Part shown: positions 1-8,388 of the stretch, piece after piece | How the letters are laid out: every line of letters begins with the position of its first letter | Position numbering within the stretch: the first letter of the stretch is position 1 | NCBI RefSeq assembly: GCF_022810405.1 | Contig: NZ_JALGQE010000012.1 | Span: forward strand, 1 to 64,000 | Direction: 5' to 3' | DNA: 64,000 nt | From: Rhodococcus sp. ARC_M5 | GTDB lineage: Bacteria > Actinomycetota > Actinomycetes > Mycobacteriales > Mycobacteriaceae | Position numbers and translations under genes: made by a program | Notes under the pieces: model-generated | What the model was told of the DNA's origin: nothing | Database searches by the model: none | The model's input: the letters and a program-made list of their open reading frames with translations, nothing else

Positions 1-101
1 AGGTCGCCGCGCTACTGAACAACCGCCCCAGAAAAACCCTGGGATGGGATACTCCCCTCGAGGAGTACAACAAACGACTGCTCGTTGCGACGACCACGTG
101 A
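1..101 (+). CDS. IS30-type transposase, C-terminal end (cut by window start)
   Basis: Reading from base 3 gives 32 residues and a TGA stop. They contain LNNRPRKTLGWDTP, which is the typical C-terminal signature of IS30-family DDE transposases. Only this tail is inside the window, so the DDE catalytic core cannot be judged and the gene may be intact or a remnant. It runs toward the MFS gene on the opposite strand and stops only 28 bp from that gene's stop codon. No convincing terminal inverted repeat was identified in that short gap. Confidence 0.75.
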   Translation, partial: VAALLNNRPRKTLGWDTPLEEYNKRLLVATTT

Positions 102-107
102 ACCCGT

Positions 108-127
108 CACGAAGTTCCGCTCACATG
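108..127. repeat. Hairpin-arm motif shared with 34333-34354
   Basis: The 20-base motif CACGAAGTTCCGCTCACATG is almost the same as one arm of the perfect-looking hairpin at 34309-34354. Both copies lie directly behind the stop codon of an MFS efflux gene and between convergent genes. Here the partner arm is incomplete: bases 97-103 can pair with 121-127 only. It is probably the remains of a terminator hairpin whose other half was lost at the transposase side. Confidence 0.45.
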
Positions 128-129
128 GA

Positions 130-1584
130 CTACTTGAACGCGGGTCGGGCGTAGAAGCAGACCGCGATCATGCCGACGATCAGCACGACGGCGGGCAGGA
201 TCAGCGACTGCGCCATGGCGGTGGTGAATCCGTCGCGCAGCATCTCCGGCACACGACCGGCGAATTCGTTTGCCCCCGTTGCAGATCCACCGGTCGGCAG
301 CTCTGCGGCCAGCCTCGATTGAATGAGCGCGCCGATGCCGGCGCTACCGAGAACCGAGCCGATCATGCGGGTGGTGTTGTAGATGCCCGAGCCGGCGCCC
401 GCCTGACTCATCGGCAGATTGCGGGTTGCCGTGGCCGCCAAGGGAGACCAGATCAACGCATTCGCCACACCCATCGCCGCGACCGGAAGCAGCAGTCTCC
501 AGATTGCGGTGGTAGGCGTCATCTCGTACGCGAACCACAGTAAGGCGGCCGCGAGGATGAACAGCCCCGAACCGGCGATGTAGCGAGGATGCGTCTTGTC
601 GACGAGCTTGCCGACATTGGGCGCGAGGATTCCGGTGAGCAGCGCCATCGGCACGAACAGCAACGCCGACCGGGTAGGTGTCAAACCGGTGACACTCTGC
701 GCGTAGAACATGATCGGCAGCATCATGCCGGACATCGCGAAGCCCATGGCTGCGATACCGATGTTGGACAACGAGAAGTTACGGTCACGGAACAGTGCCA
801 AGGGCACCAGCGGCTCGTTCTTGTTCACGGACTGCCAGTAGACGAACCCCGCGAAGACGAGCAACCCGACACCGATGAGGATCCAGACGCCGTTACCCCA
901 GTCGTACTTCTGACCCTCCTGGATGCCGAAGACGATGCAGAAGAGCCCGATGGCGCTGAGCGCAACTCCCAGTAGATCGAACTTGTGATCGTTGGTCGGC
1001 AACACCGGAACGAACCTCAGCGCCAACGCAATTGCGACGATTCCGACCGGTACGTTGATGAAGAAGATCCATTCCCAGCCGAGCGAGTCGACCAGAACAC
1101 CGCCGAGAATCGGCCCGACGAGCGTCGCGACGCCTGCGACTGCGCCCCATGCTCCCATCGCAGTTCCGCGCTTCTCCGCCGGAAACACACGGGTGATCAC
1201 GGCCATCGTCTGCGGGGTGATCATCGCAGCGCCGAGACCCTGAACCGCGCGCGCCGCGATGAGCATCTCGATCGATCCCGACAGTCCACACCACACGGAC
1301 GCGAGGGTGAAGAGCACGAGGCCGGCGATGTACAGGTTCTTCGGGCCGAACTTGTCCCCCATCCGACCCGTGACCAGGAGTGGAACGGCATAGGCCAGGA
1401 GGTACGCGCTGGTGACCCAGATGACGTTGTTGATGTCCGTGTTCAGACCGCTGAGAATCGCCGGCTGAGCGACGGCCACGATGGTGGTGTCCACCAGAAT
1501 CATGAAGAACCCGAGACACAGCGCCCACAGGGCGGGCCACGGTCTGATGTCGTTGTGCAGCGGGGCGGTCTCGACGGCGTTCAT
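130..1584 (-). CDS. MFS drug efflux transporter, DHA2 (EmrB/QacA) type
   Basis: This 484-residue membrane protein is a proton-coupled exporter of the 14-helix DHA2 group of the major facilitator superfamily. The sequence shows the typical first helix with LVDTTIVAVAQPAI, motif A as GRMGDKFGPK after helix 2, and hydrophobic segments spread over the whole length. I chose the ATG at 1584 because AGGAG lies just upstream (GGAACCAGGAGAACGCA then ATG); the open frame continues 37 codons further but over a tandem repeat. The padR regulator gene lies immediately upstream in the same direction, so the pair is probably one PadR-controlled efflux operon. The substrate cannot be told from sequence. Confidence 0.88.
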   Translation of the reverse strand: MNAVETAPLHNDIRPWPALWALCLGFFMILVDTTIVAVAQPAILSGLNTDINNVIWVTSAYLLAYAVPLLVTGRMGDKFGPKNLYIAGLVLFTLASVWCGLSGSIEMLIAARAVQGLGAAMITPQTMAVITRVFPAEKRGTAMGAWGAVAGVATLVGPILGGVLVDSLGWEWIFFINVPVGIVAIALALRFVPVLPTNDHKFDLLGVALSAIGLFCIVFGIQEGQKYDWGNGVWILIGVGLLVFAGFVYWQSVNKNEPLVPLALFRDRNFSLSNIGIAAMGFAMSGMMLPIMFYAQSVTGLTPTRSALLFVPMALLTGILAPNVGKLVDKTHPRYIAGSGLFILAAALLWFAYEMTPTTAIWRLLLPVAAMGVANALIWSPLAATATRNLPMSQAGAGSGIYNTTRMIGSVLGSAGIGALIQSRLAAELPTGGSATGANEFAGRVPEMLRDGFTTAMAQSLILPAVVLIVGMIAVCFYARPAFK

Positions 1585-1596
1585 TGCGTTCTCCTG

Positions 1597-1654
1597 GTTC
1601 CCCGAGGCGTCGGGGTCGTGTGGCAGTTCCCCGAGGCGTCGGGGTCGTGTGGCA
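1597..1654. repeat. 29-bp perfect tandem duplication in padR-MFS gap
   Basis: Two identical 29-bp units (1597-1625 and 1626-1654) follow each other without spacing. Each unit holds the inverted repeat CCCCGA-GGCG-TCGGGG, so the leader between padR and the transporter can form two identical hairpins just upstream of the transporter ribosome binding site. It could be a doubled regulatory hairpin or attenuator, or a recent slippage duplication. Confidence 0.9.
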
Positions 1655-1666
1655 GGTGCCGATCGG

Positions 1667-2257
1667 TCAGGGTGGTGTGCTGTGCGGAAAGGCATGCGGC
1701 CACTCGAGCTCGCCGCTGTCGACGCGATCGATGTAGCTCGTCAACCACTTCACTTCAGCGTCCAGCATGTGGTAGGTGTAATCGATTCCAGCCCAGTAGA
1801 TTTCGGATACGTTGCGTTCTCGCGCCAGGCGCTGGAATCCGGACAGTTCCTCGATCTCTCGAGCCAGGTCTTCGGTACGCGCACGGAGCAACGCGATCGC
1901 CTCGGATGCCGGGAGGTTGTGCATCTCGGACAGGCCCAGGGTGAACTGTGGATATTCGCGCACCGGGGAGCGAAGAATCTCGGCCAGCCGGTCGACGAGA
2001 ACCCGCCTGCCGGCGGGCGTGATCTCGTAGGTCGTGCGCTCGGGACGGTTACCCCCGCGGTCGGTTCCGACCTCGGTGATCAACTCTCGCCCGTGGAGTC
2101 GAGCAACTGCGTGGTAGAGCGAACCGGGGCGAATCTTGACGATCCGGTCCTCCTTGCGCTCGAGAAGGAGCTGATACATCTCGTAGGGATGCATCGGCCC
2201 CTCCGAGAGCAGGGCGAGGACCGAGACCCCCAGCGGATTCACTGCGTCCCCTCGCAT
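1667..2257 (-). CDS. PadR-family transcriptional regulator
   Basis: This 196-residue protein has the PadR winged helix in the N-terminal half (GVSVLALLSEGPMHPYEMY, then IRPGSLYHAVARL and TYEITPAGRRVL for the wing) and a C-terminal helical dimerisation part of the Vir_act_alpha_C type (residues about 100-185). PadR repressors commonly control neighbouring multidrug pumps and release DNA on binding the drug. The downstream gene is an MFS pump, which fits. The ATG at 2257 is preceded by GTGAGG. An upstream palindrome at 2294-2309 is a likely autoregulatory site. Confidence 0.88.
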   Translation of the reverse strand: MRGDAVNPLGVSVLALLSEGPMHPYEMYQLLLERKEDRIVKIRPGSLYHAVARLHGRELITEVGTDRGGNRPERTTYEITPAGRRVLVDRLAEILRSPVREYPQFTLGLSEMHNLPASEAIALLRARTEDLAREIEELSGFQRLARERNVSEIYWAGIDYTYHMLDAEVKWLTSYIDRVDSGELEWPHAFPHSTPP

Positions 2258-2293
2258 CGAACCTCACCCCACATCTGCATATCCCCATCGAAT

Positions 2294-2309
2294 TATTCCA
2301 GTTGGAATA
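2294..2309. promoter_or_regulatory. Palindromic operator upstream of padR
   Basis: TATTCCA-GT-TGGAATA is a perfect 7+2+7 palindrome in an AT-rich stretch, 37 bp before the padR start. It is of the size and symmetry expected for a PadR dimer binding site and likely overlaps the padR-MFS promoter. The link to PadR is an inference from position. Confidence 0.55.
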
Positions 2310-2441
2310 TAGGGCCATGGTTCGACGGAGAGCAACCCGGACAATGCTCTGACCTGGGCATCAATCGGACATACTGCACACAATGCCCCATCGAGCACGT
2401 AAAAGGACACCGTCCGTAGTCGATGTCCCGTTCGAACAGAC

Positions 2442-2482
2442 GAAGGCCGGATACTCGGAATTTCTTCCGTGTATCCGGCCTT
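2442..2482 (-). terminator. Strong hairpin downstream of the cold-shock gene
   Basis: Bases 2442-2453 (AAGGCCGGATAC) pair perfectly with 2471-2482, followed by a T/T mismatch and a second 5-bp stem (CGGAA/TTCCG) closing a 5-base loop. It lies about 75 bp beyond the stop of the cold-shock gene. There is no clear T run, so factor-assisted termination or 3' end protection is possible. Confidence 0.5.
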
Positions 2483-2555
2483 GTCACCGAATTTCTGGTG
2501 GAGATTACTTCGAGAAGGTCACTCCGCCAGGAGAAGTCGGGTTACGAAGCTTGAA

Positions 2556-2759
2556 TCAGATGGCGCGGACGCCGGTAGCCTGGGGGCCCTTCTGACCCTG
2601 GCCCACCTCGAACTCCACGCGCTGGCCCTCGTCGAGCGACTTGAAGCCGCTACCCTGAATCTCCGAGTAATGAACGAAAACGTCCGGTCCGCCACCATCC
2701 TGCTCGATGAAGCCGAAGCCCTTTTCGCCGTTGAACCACTTCACACTGCCCTGCGTCAT
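2556..2759 (-). CDS. cspA: Cold-shock protein (CspA family)
   Basis: The gene encodes 67 residues, the usual size of a single cold-shock domain. RNP1 is seen as KGFGFIEQD and RNP2 as VFVHYSEI, the aromatic surface that binds single-stranded RNA or DNA. Such proteins act as RNA chaperones and anti-terminators in the cytoplasm. I set the start at MTQGSVKW because AGAAGG lies upstream at good distance and because the family begins there; the frame is open for 23 more codons. It is monocistronic, with a strong hairpin behind it. Confidence 0.95.
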   Translation of the reverse strand: MTQGSVKWFNGEKGFGFIEQDGGGPDVFVHYSEIQGSGFKSLDEGQRVEFEVGQGQKGPQATGVRAI

Positions 2760-2897
2760 TCTGTAAACCTTCTGTAAGCGAGCTAGATCTTCACGTCGAA
2801 GCTCTAATCTCAAAAGTGAGTCTGCCATCTATCGGCGCTGAGCGAAACACCGGGGGCGAAAAAGTTCGAAAGATTGCTTTGGGACGGTGAAACCGAA

Positions 2898-3677
2898 ATG
2901 GTGCCCAGCGGCCCTGTGGCTACAGTTTCTGTGGTGAATTCCCCTCTACCCGACGCGGGCCCATTCGATCGGCACAAACTCGACATCGTCCGGTTGGCCT
3001 GGTGTCGACGTTTGCAGATGGACGATCGGGCCCTCGACACCGACGCGGACCGCGTCGAACATGTCGTTGCCACCGAGGACATCACCGTGCTGCGACTGGC
3101 CGAGACCACCGCGATCGTCGGTCCGCCCTGGGCCGTGGATGCCTCCCGCGCTCTCGCCGGCCAGGCCGGTACCGACCGCGACTGGGTCTCGTCACTGCTG
3201 GGCAGCCGCTCGGAGCGCTACGAGATCGATACTCACACGCTGGCCTACGGCACGGACATCGGCCATTCCATCGACGTGCACGACCCACTGATCTCCCACG
3301 ATGCCGCGCACGCTCGCAACCTCGCCGCGCACTGCAGCGAGGCCGACGTCGCCGAGGCGTTCGGAGAGCCGGTCTCGCGGAACTGGTTCACGTTGCTCGG
3401 TGACGACCGACCGGCCGACTCGGCGCACTCGCTCGCCTCGGCCGGCTACTCGGAAGAGCAGCTGATCCTGGCCGACATGCGCGTCCTGACCGACCCGGAT
3501 CATCGCCGACGGGGTCACGCTCAGGTGGTCGGCCGCCTGGCTACCAACGACGCCATCGACGAGGGCTTGATCCCGCAGTGGCGATCACGACCCGAGAACA
3601 CCACTGCTCGACGCCTCGCCGCGCGGCTGGGCTATGTCGAAATCGGCGCGTGCCACACTGCGGTGCTCGGACCGTGA
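2898..3677 (+). CDS. GNAT-like acetyltransferase (FR47-type C-terminus)
   Basis: The protein (259 residues from the ATG at 2898) resembles actinobacterial GCN5-related N-acetyltransferases. The supporting part is the C-terminal third: LILADMRVLTDPDHRRRGHAQ has the R-R-G-H acetyl-CoA phosphate-binding loop, followed by NTTARRLAARLGYVEIG, the usual helix and beta strand after the cofactor site. The N-terminal 130 residues are less recognisable. Alternative GTG starts follow at VVNSPLPDAG, and the true start is not certain. The substrate is unknown. It precedes a hydroquinone reductase gene but is separated from it by about 85 bp. Confidence 0.7.
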   Translation: MVPSGPVATVSVVNSPLPDAGPFDRHKLDIVRLAWCRRLQMDDRALDTDADRVEHVVATEDITVLRLAETTAIVGPPWAVDASRALAGQAGTDRDWVSSLLGSRSERYEIDTHTLAYGTDIGHSIDVHDPLISHDAAHARNLAAHCSEADVAEAFGEPVSRNWFTLLGDDRPADSAHSLASAGYSEEQLILADMRVLTDPDHRRRGHAQVVGRLATNDAIDEGLIPQWRSRPENTTARRLAARLGYVEIGACHTAVLGP

Positions 3678-3762
3678 CCCGGTTGAGGTGGCTTCGAACT
3701 GGGTAGCGTCGAGAAGAGCGCCAGCGGCGCCAGAACGTGAACGATGTGAGGAGTTCGAAAGC

Positions 3763-4779
3763 ATGGCCGACGATGCCGCATACGTGGAACCGGGCAAGGA
3801 ATTCAAGCGCGACACCAACTACATCCCGACGCGAATTACCGCAGACGGCCGGGACGGCTATCCGGTGGAGCCCGGACGGTATCGTCTGATCGCCGCGCGA
3901 GCCTGCCCGTGGGCTCATCGCTCGATCATCGTTCGTCGGCTGCTCGGACTCGAAGACGTTCTGTCACTCGGCATTCCGGGGCCGACCCACGACCCGCGCA
4001 GTTGGAACTTCCAGGAAGAGCCGGGCGGCGTCGACTCGGTGTTGCAGATCCCGAGGTTGCAGGACGCCTACTTCGCCCGCTTCCCGGACTACGAACGCGG
4101 CATCACCGTGCCCGCCATCGTCGACGTTCCCAGCGGCGAGGTCGTCACCAACGACTACCCGCAGATCACCCTCGACCTGTCCACCGAATGGACGCAGTAC
4201 CACCGCGACGGTGCCCCCGACCTCTACCCCGAGGCACTGCGGAGCGAGATCGACGAGGTTGCCGACCTCGTGTTCCGAGACGTCAACAACGGTGTCTACC
4301 GCTGCGGATTCGCCGGATCCCAGGAGGCGTACGAGAAGGCCTACGACCAGCTGTTCGCCCGCCTCGACTGGCTTGTCGAACGCCTGTCCACGCAGCGGTA
4401 CCTCGTCGGCGACCACATCACCGAGGCCGACGTGCGGCTGTTCACCACCCTCGTACGCTTCGATCCCGTCTATCACGGCCACTTCAAGTGCAACCGGAGC
4501 AAGCTCAGCGAGATGCCGGTGCTGTGGAACTACGCACGCGATCTGTTCCAGACCCCCGGGTTCGGCGACACGGTCGACTTCGACCACATCAAGCGGCACT
4601 ACTACGAGGTGCACACCGACATCAATCCGACGGCAATCGTGCCCAAGGGCCCGGACCTGGCGGGGTGGCTCGAACCCCACGGCCGCGAAGCCCTGGGAGG
4701 ATCGCCGTTCGGCGACGGAACCGCTCCCCCGCCGCCGAAGCCCGACGAGCTCGTTCCGCCCGATCACTGGGTGCGCTGA
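3763..4779 (+). CDS. Glutathionyl-hydroquinone reductase-like (omega-class GST, ECM4/YqjG family)
   Basis: This 338-residue protein has the N-terminal thioredoxin fold with the catalytic motif ACPWAHR (Cys48) typical of S-glutathionyl-hydroquinone reductases, and a C-terminal all-helical GST domain (YLVGDHITEADVRLFTTLVRFD). The family reduces glutathionyl-hydroquinones and related conjugates. Actinobacteria mostly use mycothiol, so the thiol partner here could be mycothiol; this is inference. The ATG at 3763 has GAGGAG upstream. Length is about that of YqjG (328). Confidence 0.85.
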   Translation: MADDAAYVEPGKEFKRDTNYIPTRITADGRDGYPVEPGRYRLIAARACPWAHRSIIVRRLLGLEDVLSLGIPGPTHDPRSWNFQEEPGGVDSVLQIPRLQDAYFARFPDYERGITVPAIVDVPSGEVVTNDYPQITLDLSTEWTQYHRDGAPDLYPEALRSEIDEVADLVFRDVNNGVYRCGFAGSQEAYEKAYDQLFARLDWLVERLSTQRYLVGDHITEADVRLFTTLVRFDPVYHGHFKCNRSKLSEMPVLWNYARDLFQTPGFGDTVDFDHIKRHYYEVHTDINPTAIVPKGPDLAGWLEPHGREALGGSPFGDGTAPPPPKPDELVPPDHWVR

Positions 4780-4827
4780 CGCTCCCTGCCGAACGGCCAA
4801 CCACACTCGCGACCGAAAGAGGCATCG

Positions 4828-5547
4828 ATGGCAGGAAAGAAGGACGACGCACAGGTCGAGGTCGGGGGCGGAGGCAAGCTCGAACGTGCGCTGGTCAACA
4901 TTCTCGACAACGCCAGCCGCCTGCAGGGACCGGCCGTCGAGAAGTACGTCGCGCACGTGCGTCGAGCACACCCGTACGACACCCCGGCTCAGATCATCGA
5001 ACGCCTGGAGAAGCGATTTCTCCTCGCGGTCACCGGCAGCGGCTCCGCAGTGGGCGGCGCAGCGGCGATCCCCGGCGTCGGGACCGTCGCCTCGCTCGCC
5101 GCAGTGGGTGCCGAAACCGCCTTCTTCATCGAGTCCTCGGCACTGCTGACTCTGTCGGTTGCGTCCGTGCACGGCATTCCGGTGGAGAACCACCAGCAAC
5201 GACGCGCTCTGGTGCTGTCGGTCGCACTGGGCGAATCGGGCATGCAGATCGTGCAACGGACAGTCGGAAAGACCGCCAAGAACTGGGGACCGCTGATCAC
5301 CTCCCGCATCCCGGGCGGCTCGATGACGAGCATGAACAAGTCGCTGGTGAAGAAGTTCATCTCGAAATACCTCGCCAAGCGCAGTGCGCTGCTGGTCGGA
5401 AAGATGCTGCCCGCCGGAATCGGTGCGGCGATCGGCGGGGCGGGCAACCGCGCAGTGGGCAAGGGTGTCATCAAGAACGCACGCGACGCGTTCGGTCCAC
5501 CCCCGGCCCGGTTCCCGGAGAATCGCATCATCGAACCGGACGAATGA
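4828..5547 (+). CDS. Conserved membrane protein, EcsC-like
   Basis: The 239-residue product has a glycine/alanine-rich hydrophobic middle (VTGSGSAVGGAAAIPGVGTV, residues about 68-90), then a helix AETAFFIESSALLTLSVASVHGIPV that resembles EcsC-family proteins, and a basic C-terminal part with a second hydrophobic glycine-rich stretch (MLPAGIGAAIGGAGNRAVG). No catalytic motif is evident. It is preceded by GAAAGAGG and followed closely by an F420 oxidoreductase gene, so the two may be co-transcribed. The EcsC assignment is tentative and the function unknown. Confidence 0.7.
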   Translation: MAGKKDDAQVEVGGGGKLERALVNILDNASRLQGPAVEKYVAHVRRAHPYDTPAQIIERLEKRFLLAVTGSGSAVGGAAAIPGVGTVASLAAVGAETAFFIESSALLTLSVASVHGIPVENHQQRRALVLSVALGESGMQIVQRTVGKTAKNWGPLITSRIPGGSMTSMNKSLVKKFISKYLAKRSALLVGKMLPAGIGAAIGGAGNRAVGKGVIKNARDAFGPPPARFPENRIIEPDE

Positions 5548-5578
5548 GAATGCCCGGAATCTTCGAGAGGCTGCTGCG

Positions 5579-6430
5579 TTGACATCGAACATGACCTCCA
5601 CACCTGAACTCGGCAAGTACGGCGTCTGGCGACTGCACTCGGCGTTCACGCCGGAGTTGTCCCGCGCCATCGAGTCCTTCGGTTACGGGACCATCTGGCT
5701 CGGCGGCTCCCCGCCCGCGGATCTGACGACCACCGAGGACATCCTCGACGCCACGGAGACGGTCGTAGTCGCGACCGGCATCGTCAACATCTGGTCGGAC
5801 GCAGCGGCCGACGTCGCCGCGTCGTATCACCGGATAGAGAAGAAGCACCCGGGACGATTCGTCCTCGGCATCGGTGCGGGCCACCCGGAGGCGGTGCAGG
5901 AGTACACCAAGCCGTACGACGCTCTGGTGGCGTATCTCGACGAACTCGATGCCGCCGGAGTTCCGGTGGAGCGGCGCGTGCTCGCCGCGCTCGGCCCGAA
6001 GGTGCTCGCGCTGGCCGCCGCCCGCACCGCCGGTGCGCACCCGTACCTCACGACGCCCGAGCACACCCGTGAAGCACGAGAGGCAGTGGGACCGAACAAG
6101 ATCCTGGCACCCGAACACAAGGTGGTCCTCGAATCGGACCCGGAGAAGGCCCGCTCGATCGGCCGACCACCGGTCAACAACCCGTACCTCCACCTGCGCA
6201 ACTACACCAACAATCTGAACCGGCTCGGTTACTCCGACGAGGAGATCGGCGACGGCGGTAGCGACCGACTCATCGACGCACTGGTAGCGCACGGTACGGC
6301 CGACGCGATCGCCGCCCGATTGAACGAACACCTCGACGCGGGCGCTTCGCACGTGACGCTGCACTCGCTCCCCGACGATGCCGATCCGCTCGAGACCTAC
6401 CGAGAGATCGCCGCGGCGTTGCATCGCTGA
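5579..6430 (+). CDS. LLM-class F420-dependent oxidoreductase
   Basis: The protein is a luciferase-like TIM-barrel enzyme of the F420-dependent group: YGVWRLHSAFTPEL at the start, FGYGTIWLGGSPPADL, then ASYHRIEKKHPGRFVLGIGAGHPE, which is characteristic of the family, and AALGPKVLALAA. Such enzymes use reduced coenzyme F420 as hydride carrier in the cytoplasm; the substrate is unknown. GAGAGG lies 8-9 bases before the TTG at 5579, which favours that start; an ATG four codons later (5591) is the alternative. It starts 31 bp after the EcsC-like gene. Confidence 0.85.
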   Translation: MTSNMTSTPELGKYGVWRLHSAFTPELSRAIESFGYGTIWLGGSPPADLTTTEDILDATETVVVATGIVNIWSDAAADVAASYHRIEKKHPGRFVLGIGAGHPEAVQEYTKPYDALVAYLDELDAAGVPVERRVLAALGPKVLALAAARTAGAHPYLTTPEHTREAREAVGPNKILAPEHKVVLESDPEKARSIGRPPVNNPYLHLRNYTNNLNRLGYSDEEIGDGGSDRLIDALVAHGTADAIAARLNEHLDAGASHVTLHSLPDDADPLETYREIAAALHR

Positions 6431-6541
6431 CGGAAGAAGGCGCTCTCGCGACGGTGTCGGTCGCACCCCGTAGCCTCGGGTACCGGTTGCCGCGTGCAAC
6501 CGGTGCTCGAGGTGACCAACGGCCAGGGGGAATGCGCACAG

Positions 6542-7555
6542 ATGACCAGCTATCCGGGAGCGGCGCTCGAAGCGCAAGCACTGACCAAGCAGTTCGGCAC
6601 AGTTCGCGCGGTCTCGGACCTGAGCTTCGTCGTGCCGCGGGGCACCGTCACCGGATTCCTCGGCCCCAACGGATCGGGCAAGACGACAACGCTGCGCATG
6701 CTGCTCGGACTCGTGGCTCCCACCTCGGGTGTCGGCCTCGTCAACGGCGCTCCGTTCCGAACGGCGACCCACCCGGCTCGCACGGTGGGAGCCGTCCTCG
6801 ACTCTCTGAGCCTCCACCCCAAGCGCACTGCAGCACATCACCTGAAGATCTACACCGCCGCGATCGGCGTGCCGGACAGTCGCTCCCTCGACGTGCTGCA
6901 TCTGGTGGGCCTCGGTGACGCCGCCGACCGCGCCGCAGGCGGCTTCTCCCTCGGCATGCGACAACGCCTCACATTGGCGACCGCGCTGCTGGGGGATCCG
7001 GAAATCCTCGTGCTCGACGAACCCGCAAACGGTCTCGACCCCGAAGGAATCGCCTGGCTCCGCGACTTCCTGAAGGCATTCGCAGCGTCGGGGCGCACTG
7101 TGTTGGTATCGAGTCACATCCTGCGGGAGATCGAGCAGACCGTCGACAACCTGGTGATCGTCAGCGCCGGTGCACTCGTGTACCAGGGTTCCATCGCGCA
7201 ACTGCGATCGACGCGTCCGAGCCGCGTCCTCGTTGCCGCATCGGACCCCGCGGCCCTGGCATTGGCGCTGGCATCGAGCGGGTTCAACGACAGCCAACTG
7301 CTGCCCGACGGACGCATCGGCGTCGCCGGTCCCGACGCGGCCACGATCGCCCGCATCGCGGCCGACGCCCGGGTGACGATCTTCGGCACCACCGGTGAAC
7401 ACGTCGACCTCGAGCAGGTCTTCCTCTCGATGACAGCGGGCCAGTACACCGCGGCACCCGTTCCGCAGAATCCGTACGGCGGGCCGCCGCAGGGTTACGG
7501 TCCACCGCCGGGCTACGGCCCACCGCCGCAGAACTGGAACGGGGGTCCGCGATGA
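6542..7555 (+). CDS. ABC transporter ATPase with proline/glycine-rich tail
   Basis: This 337-residue ATP-binding subunit has Walker A GPNGSGKTT (about residue 40), signature FSLGMRQRLTLATALL and Walker B ILVLDEPANGLD, with a switch histidine in VSSHIL. It belongs to the ABC-2 (drug/antibiotic export) subfamily. The last 30 residues are an unusual repeat-like tail rich in Pro, Gly and Tyr (GYGPPPGYGPPP), not needed for ATPase function. The ATG is preceded by AGGGGGA; the next gene, the permease, overlaps its end by 4 bp (ATGA), so both are translationally coupled. Confidence 0.92.
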   Translation: MTSYPGAALEAQALTKQFGTVRAVSDLSFVVPRGTVTGFLGPNGSGKTTTLRMLLGLVAPTSGVGLVNGAPFRTATHPARTVGAVLDSLSLHPKRTAAHHLKIYTAAIGVPDSRSLDVLHLVGLGDAADRAAGGFSLGMRQRLTLATALLGDPEILVLDEPANGLDPEGIAWLRDFLKAFAASGRTVLVSSHILREIEQTVDNLVIVSAGALVYQGSIAQLRSTRPSRVLVAASDPAALALALASSGFNDSQLLPDGRIGVAGPDAATIARIAADARVTIFGTTGEHVDLEQVFLSMTAGQYTAAPVPQNPYGGPPQGYGPPPGYGPPPQNWNGGPR

Positions 7556-8322
7556 ACGCGTTGCTGACGTCGGAGATCCGCAAGGTCACGACGCTGAAGT
7601 TCTGGTGGGCACTGGCCATCGCACCGATCGTCGTCGGGGTGTTCGCGTCCGTCATCACGTCGGTGATCGCGAATCAGCTGGGCGAATTCGAGGAGGACCT
7701 CGACATTTCCGGCGGGGTCGCGTCGATCGGCCTCTACGTCGCCGCCGGTGCCGCGATTCTGTTCGCCGGCATCTTCGGTGCCGTCAACGCCGGAACCGAA
7801 TTCCGCCACAAGACCATCACCACCAGCTTCCTGACCGCTCGCGGCCGCGACGGGGTGATCGCCGCCAAACTCATCGTGACAGCGCTGTTCGGGCTCGGGT
7901 ACGGCCTGGTGGTACTGCTGGCCAGCTTGATCTGCCTGCTGATCTTCAACGAGCGGACAGTGCTGTTGGACGGCGCGTTCATCGGCGTGGTGGCGTCGTG
8001 CCTCCTCGCCGTCGTGCTGTGGTCGATGATCGGCGCCGGCCTTGGTCTGCTGCTCAAATCTCCGACGTGGGCCGCGATCGTGCTCGTCGCGTGGCTGCCG
8101 TTCGGCGAGGGCCTGATCTCGTTGATCCTGTTCGGACTCGGGCTCGGATCGGTCGCCGTGGCGCTCCCGTCGAACCTGACCCTGCCGACCATGGCAGCGA
8201 CTCAACTCGACGACGCAGGCGATCTGGCGTCGTGGCCGTGGGCACCGCTCGGTCTCGCGCTGTGGGCCGCAATTCTCATCGGTGTCGGCTGGTTTCTGGC
8301 CCGCACCCGCGACATCGACTGA
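7552..8322 (+). CDS. ABC-2 type permease
   Basis: The 256-residue product has six hydrophobic segments in the layout of ABC-2 membrane subunits: a first segment FWWALAIAPIVVGVFASVI, then GLYVAAGAAILFAGIFG and FRHKTITTSFLTARGRDGVIAAKL (the cytosolic coupling helix typical of the family), and further helices to the C-terminus. It forms the membrane channel for the ATPase encoded just upstream, whose last codon it overlaps. Substrate unknown; the pair is an exporter of the type used for lipophilic compounds. Confidence 0.88.
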   Translation: MNALLTSEIRKVTTLKFWWALAIAPIVVGVFASVITSVIANQLGEFEEDLDISGGVASIGLYVAAGAAILFAGIFGAVNAGTEFRHKTITTSFLTARGRDGVIAAKLIVTALFGLGYGLVVLLASLICLLIFNERTVLLDGAFIGVVASCLLAVVLWSMIGAGLGLLLKSPTWAAIVLVAWLPFGEGLISLILFGLGLGSVAVALPSNLTLPTMAATQLDDAGDLASWPWAPLGLALWAAILIGVGWFLARTRDID

Positions 8323-8388
8323 GGTCGGTGAGGGACCAGGTGTTCGCAGGCGAACCGTGTCGGTGCTCGGGTCTACCGTGTTCTATCG

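Noticed and set aside
1..129. Complete insertion sequence at the left end
   Set aside because: Only the last 32 codons of the transposase are present and no terminal inverted repeat could be identified.
3964..5670. 568-codon open frame on the minus strand
   Set aside because: Shadow of the hydroquinone reductase and EcsC-like genes, which have good motifs and ribosome binding sites.
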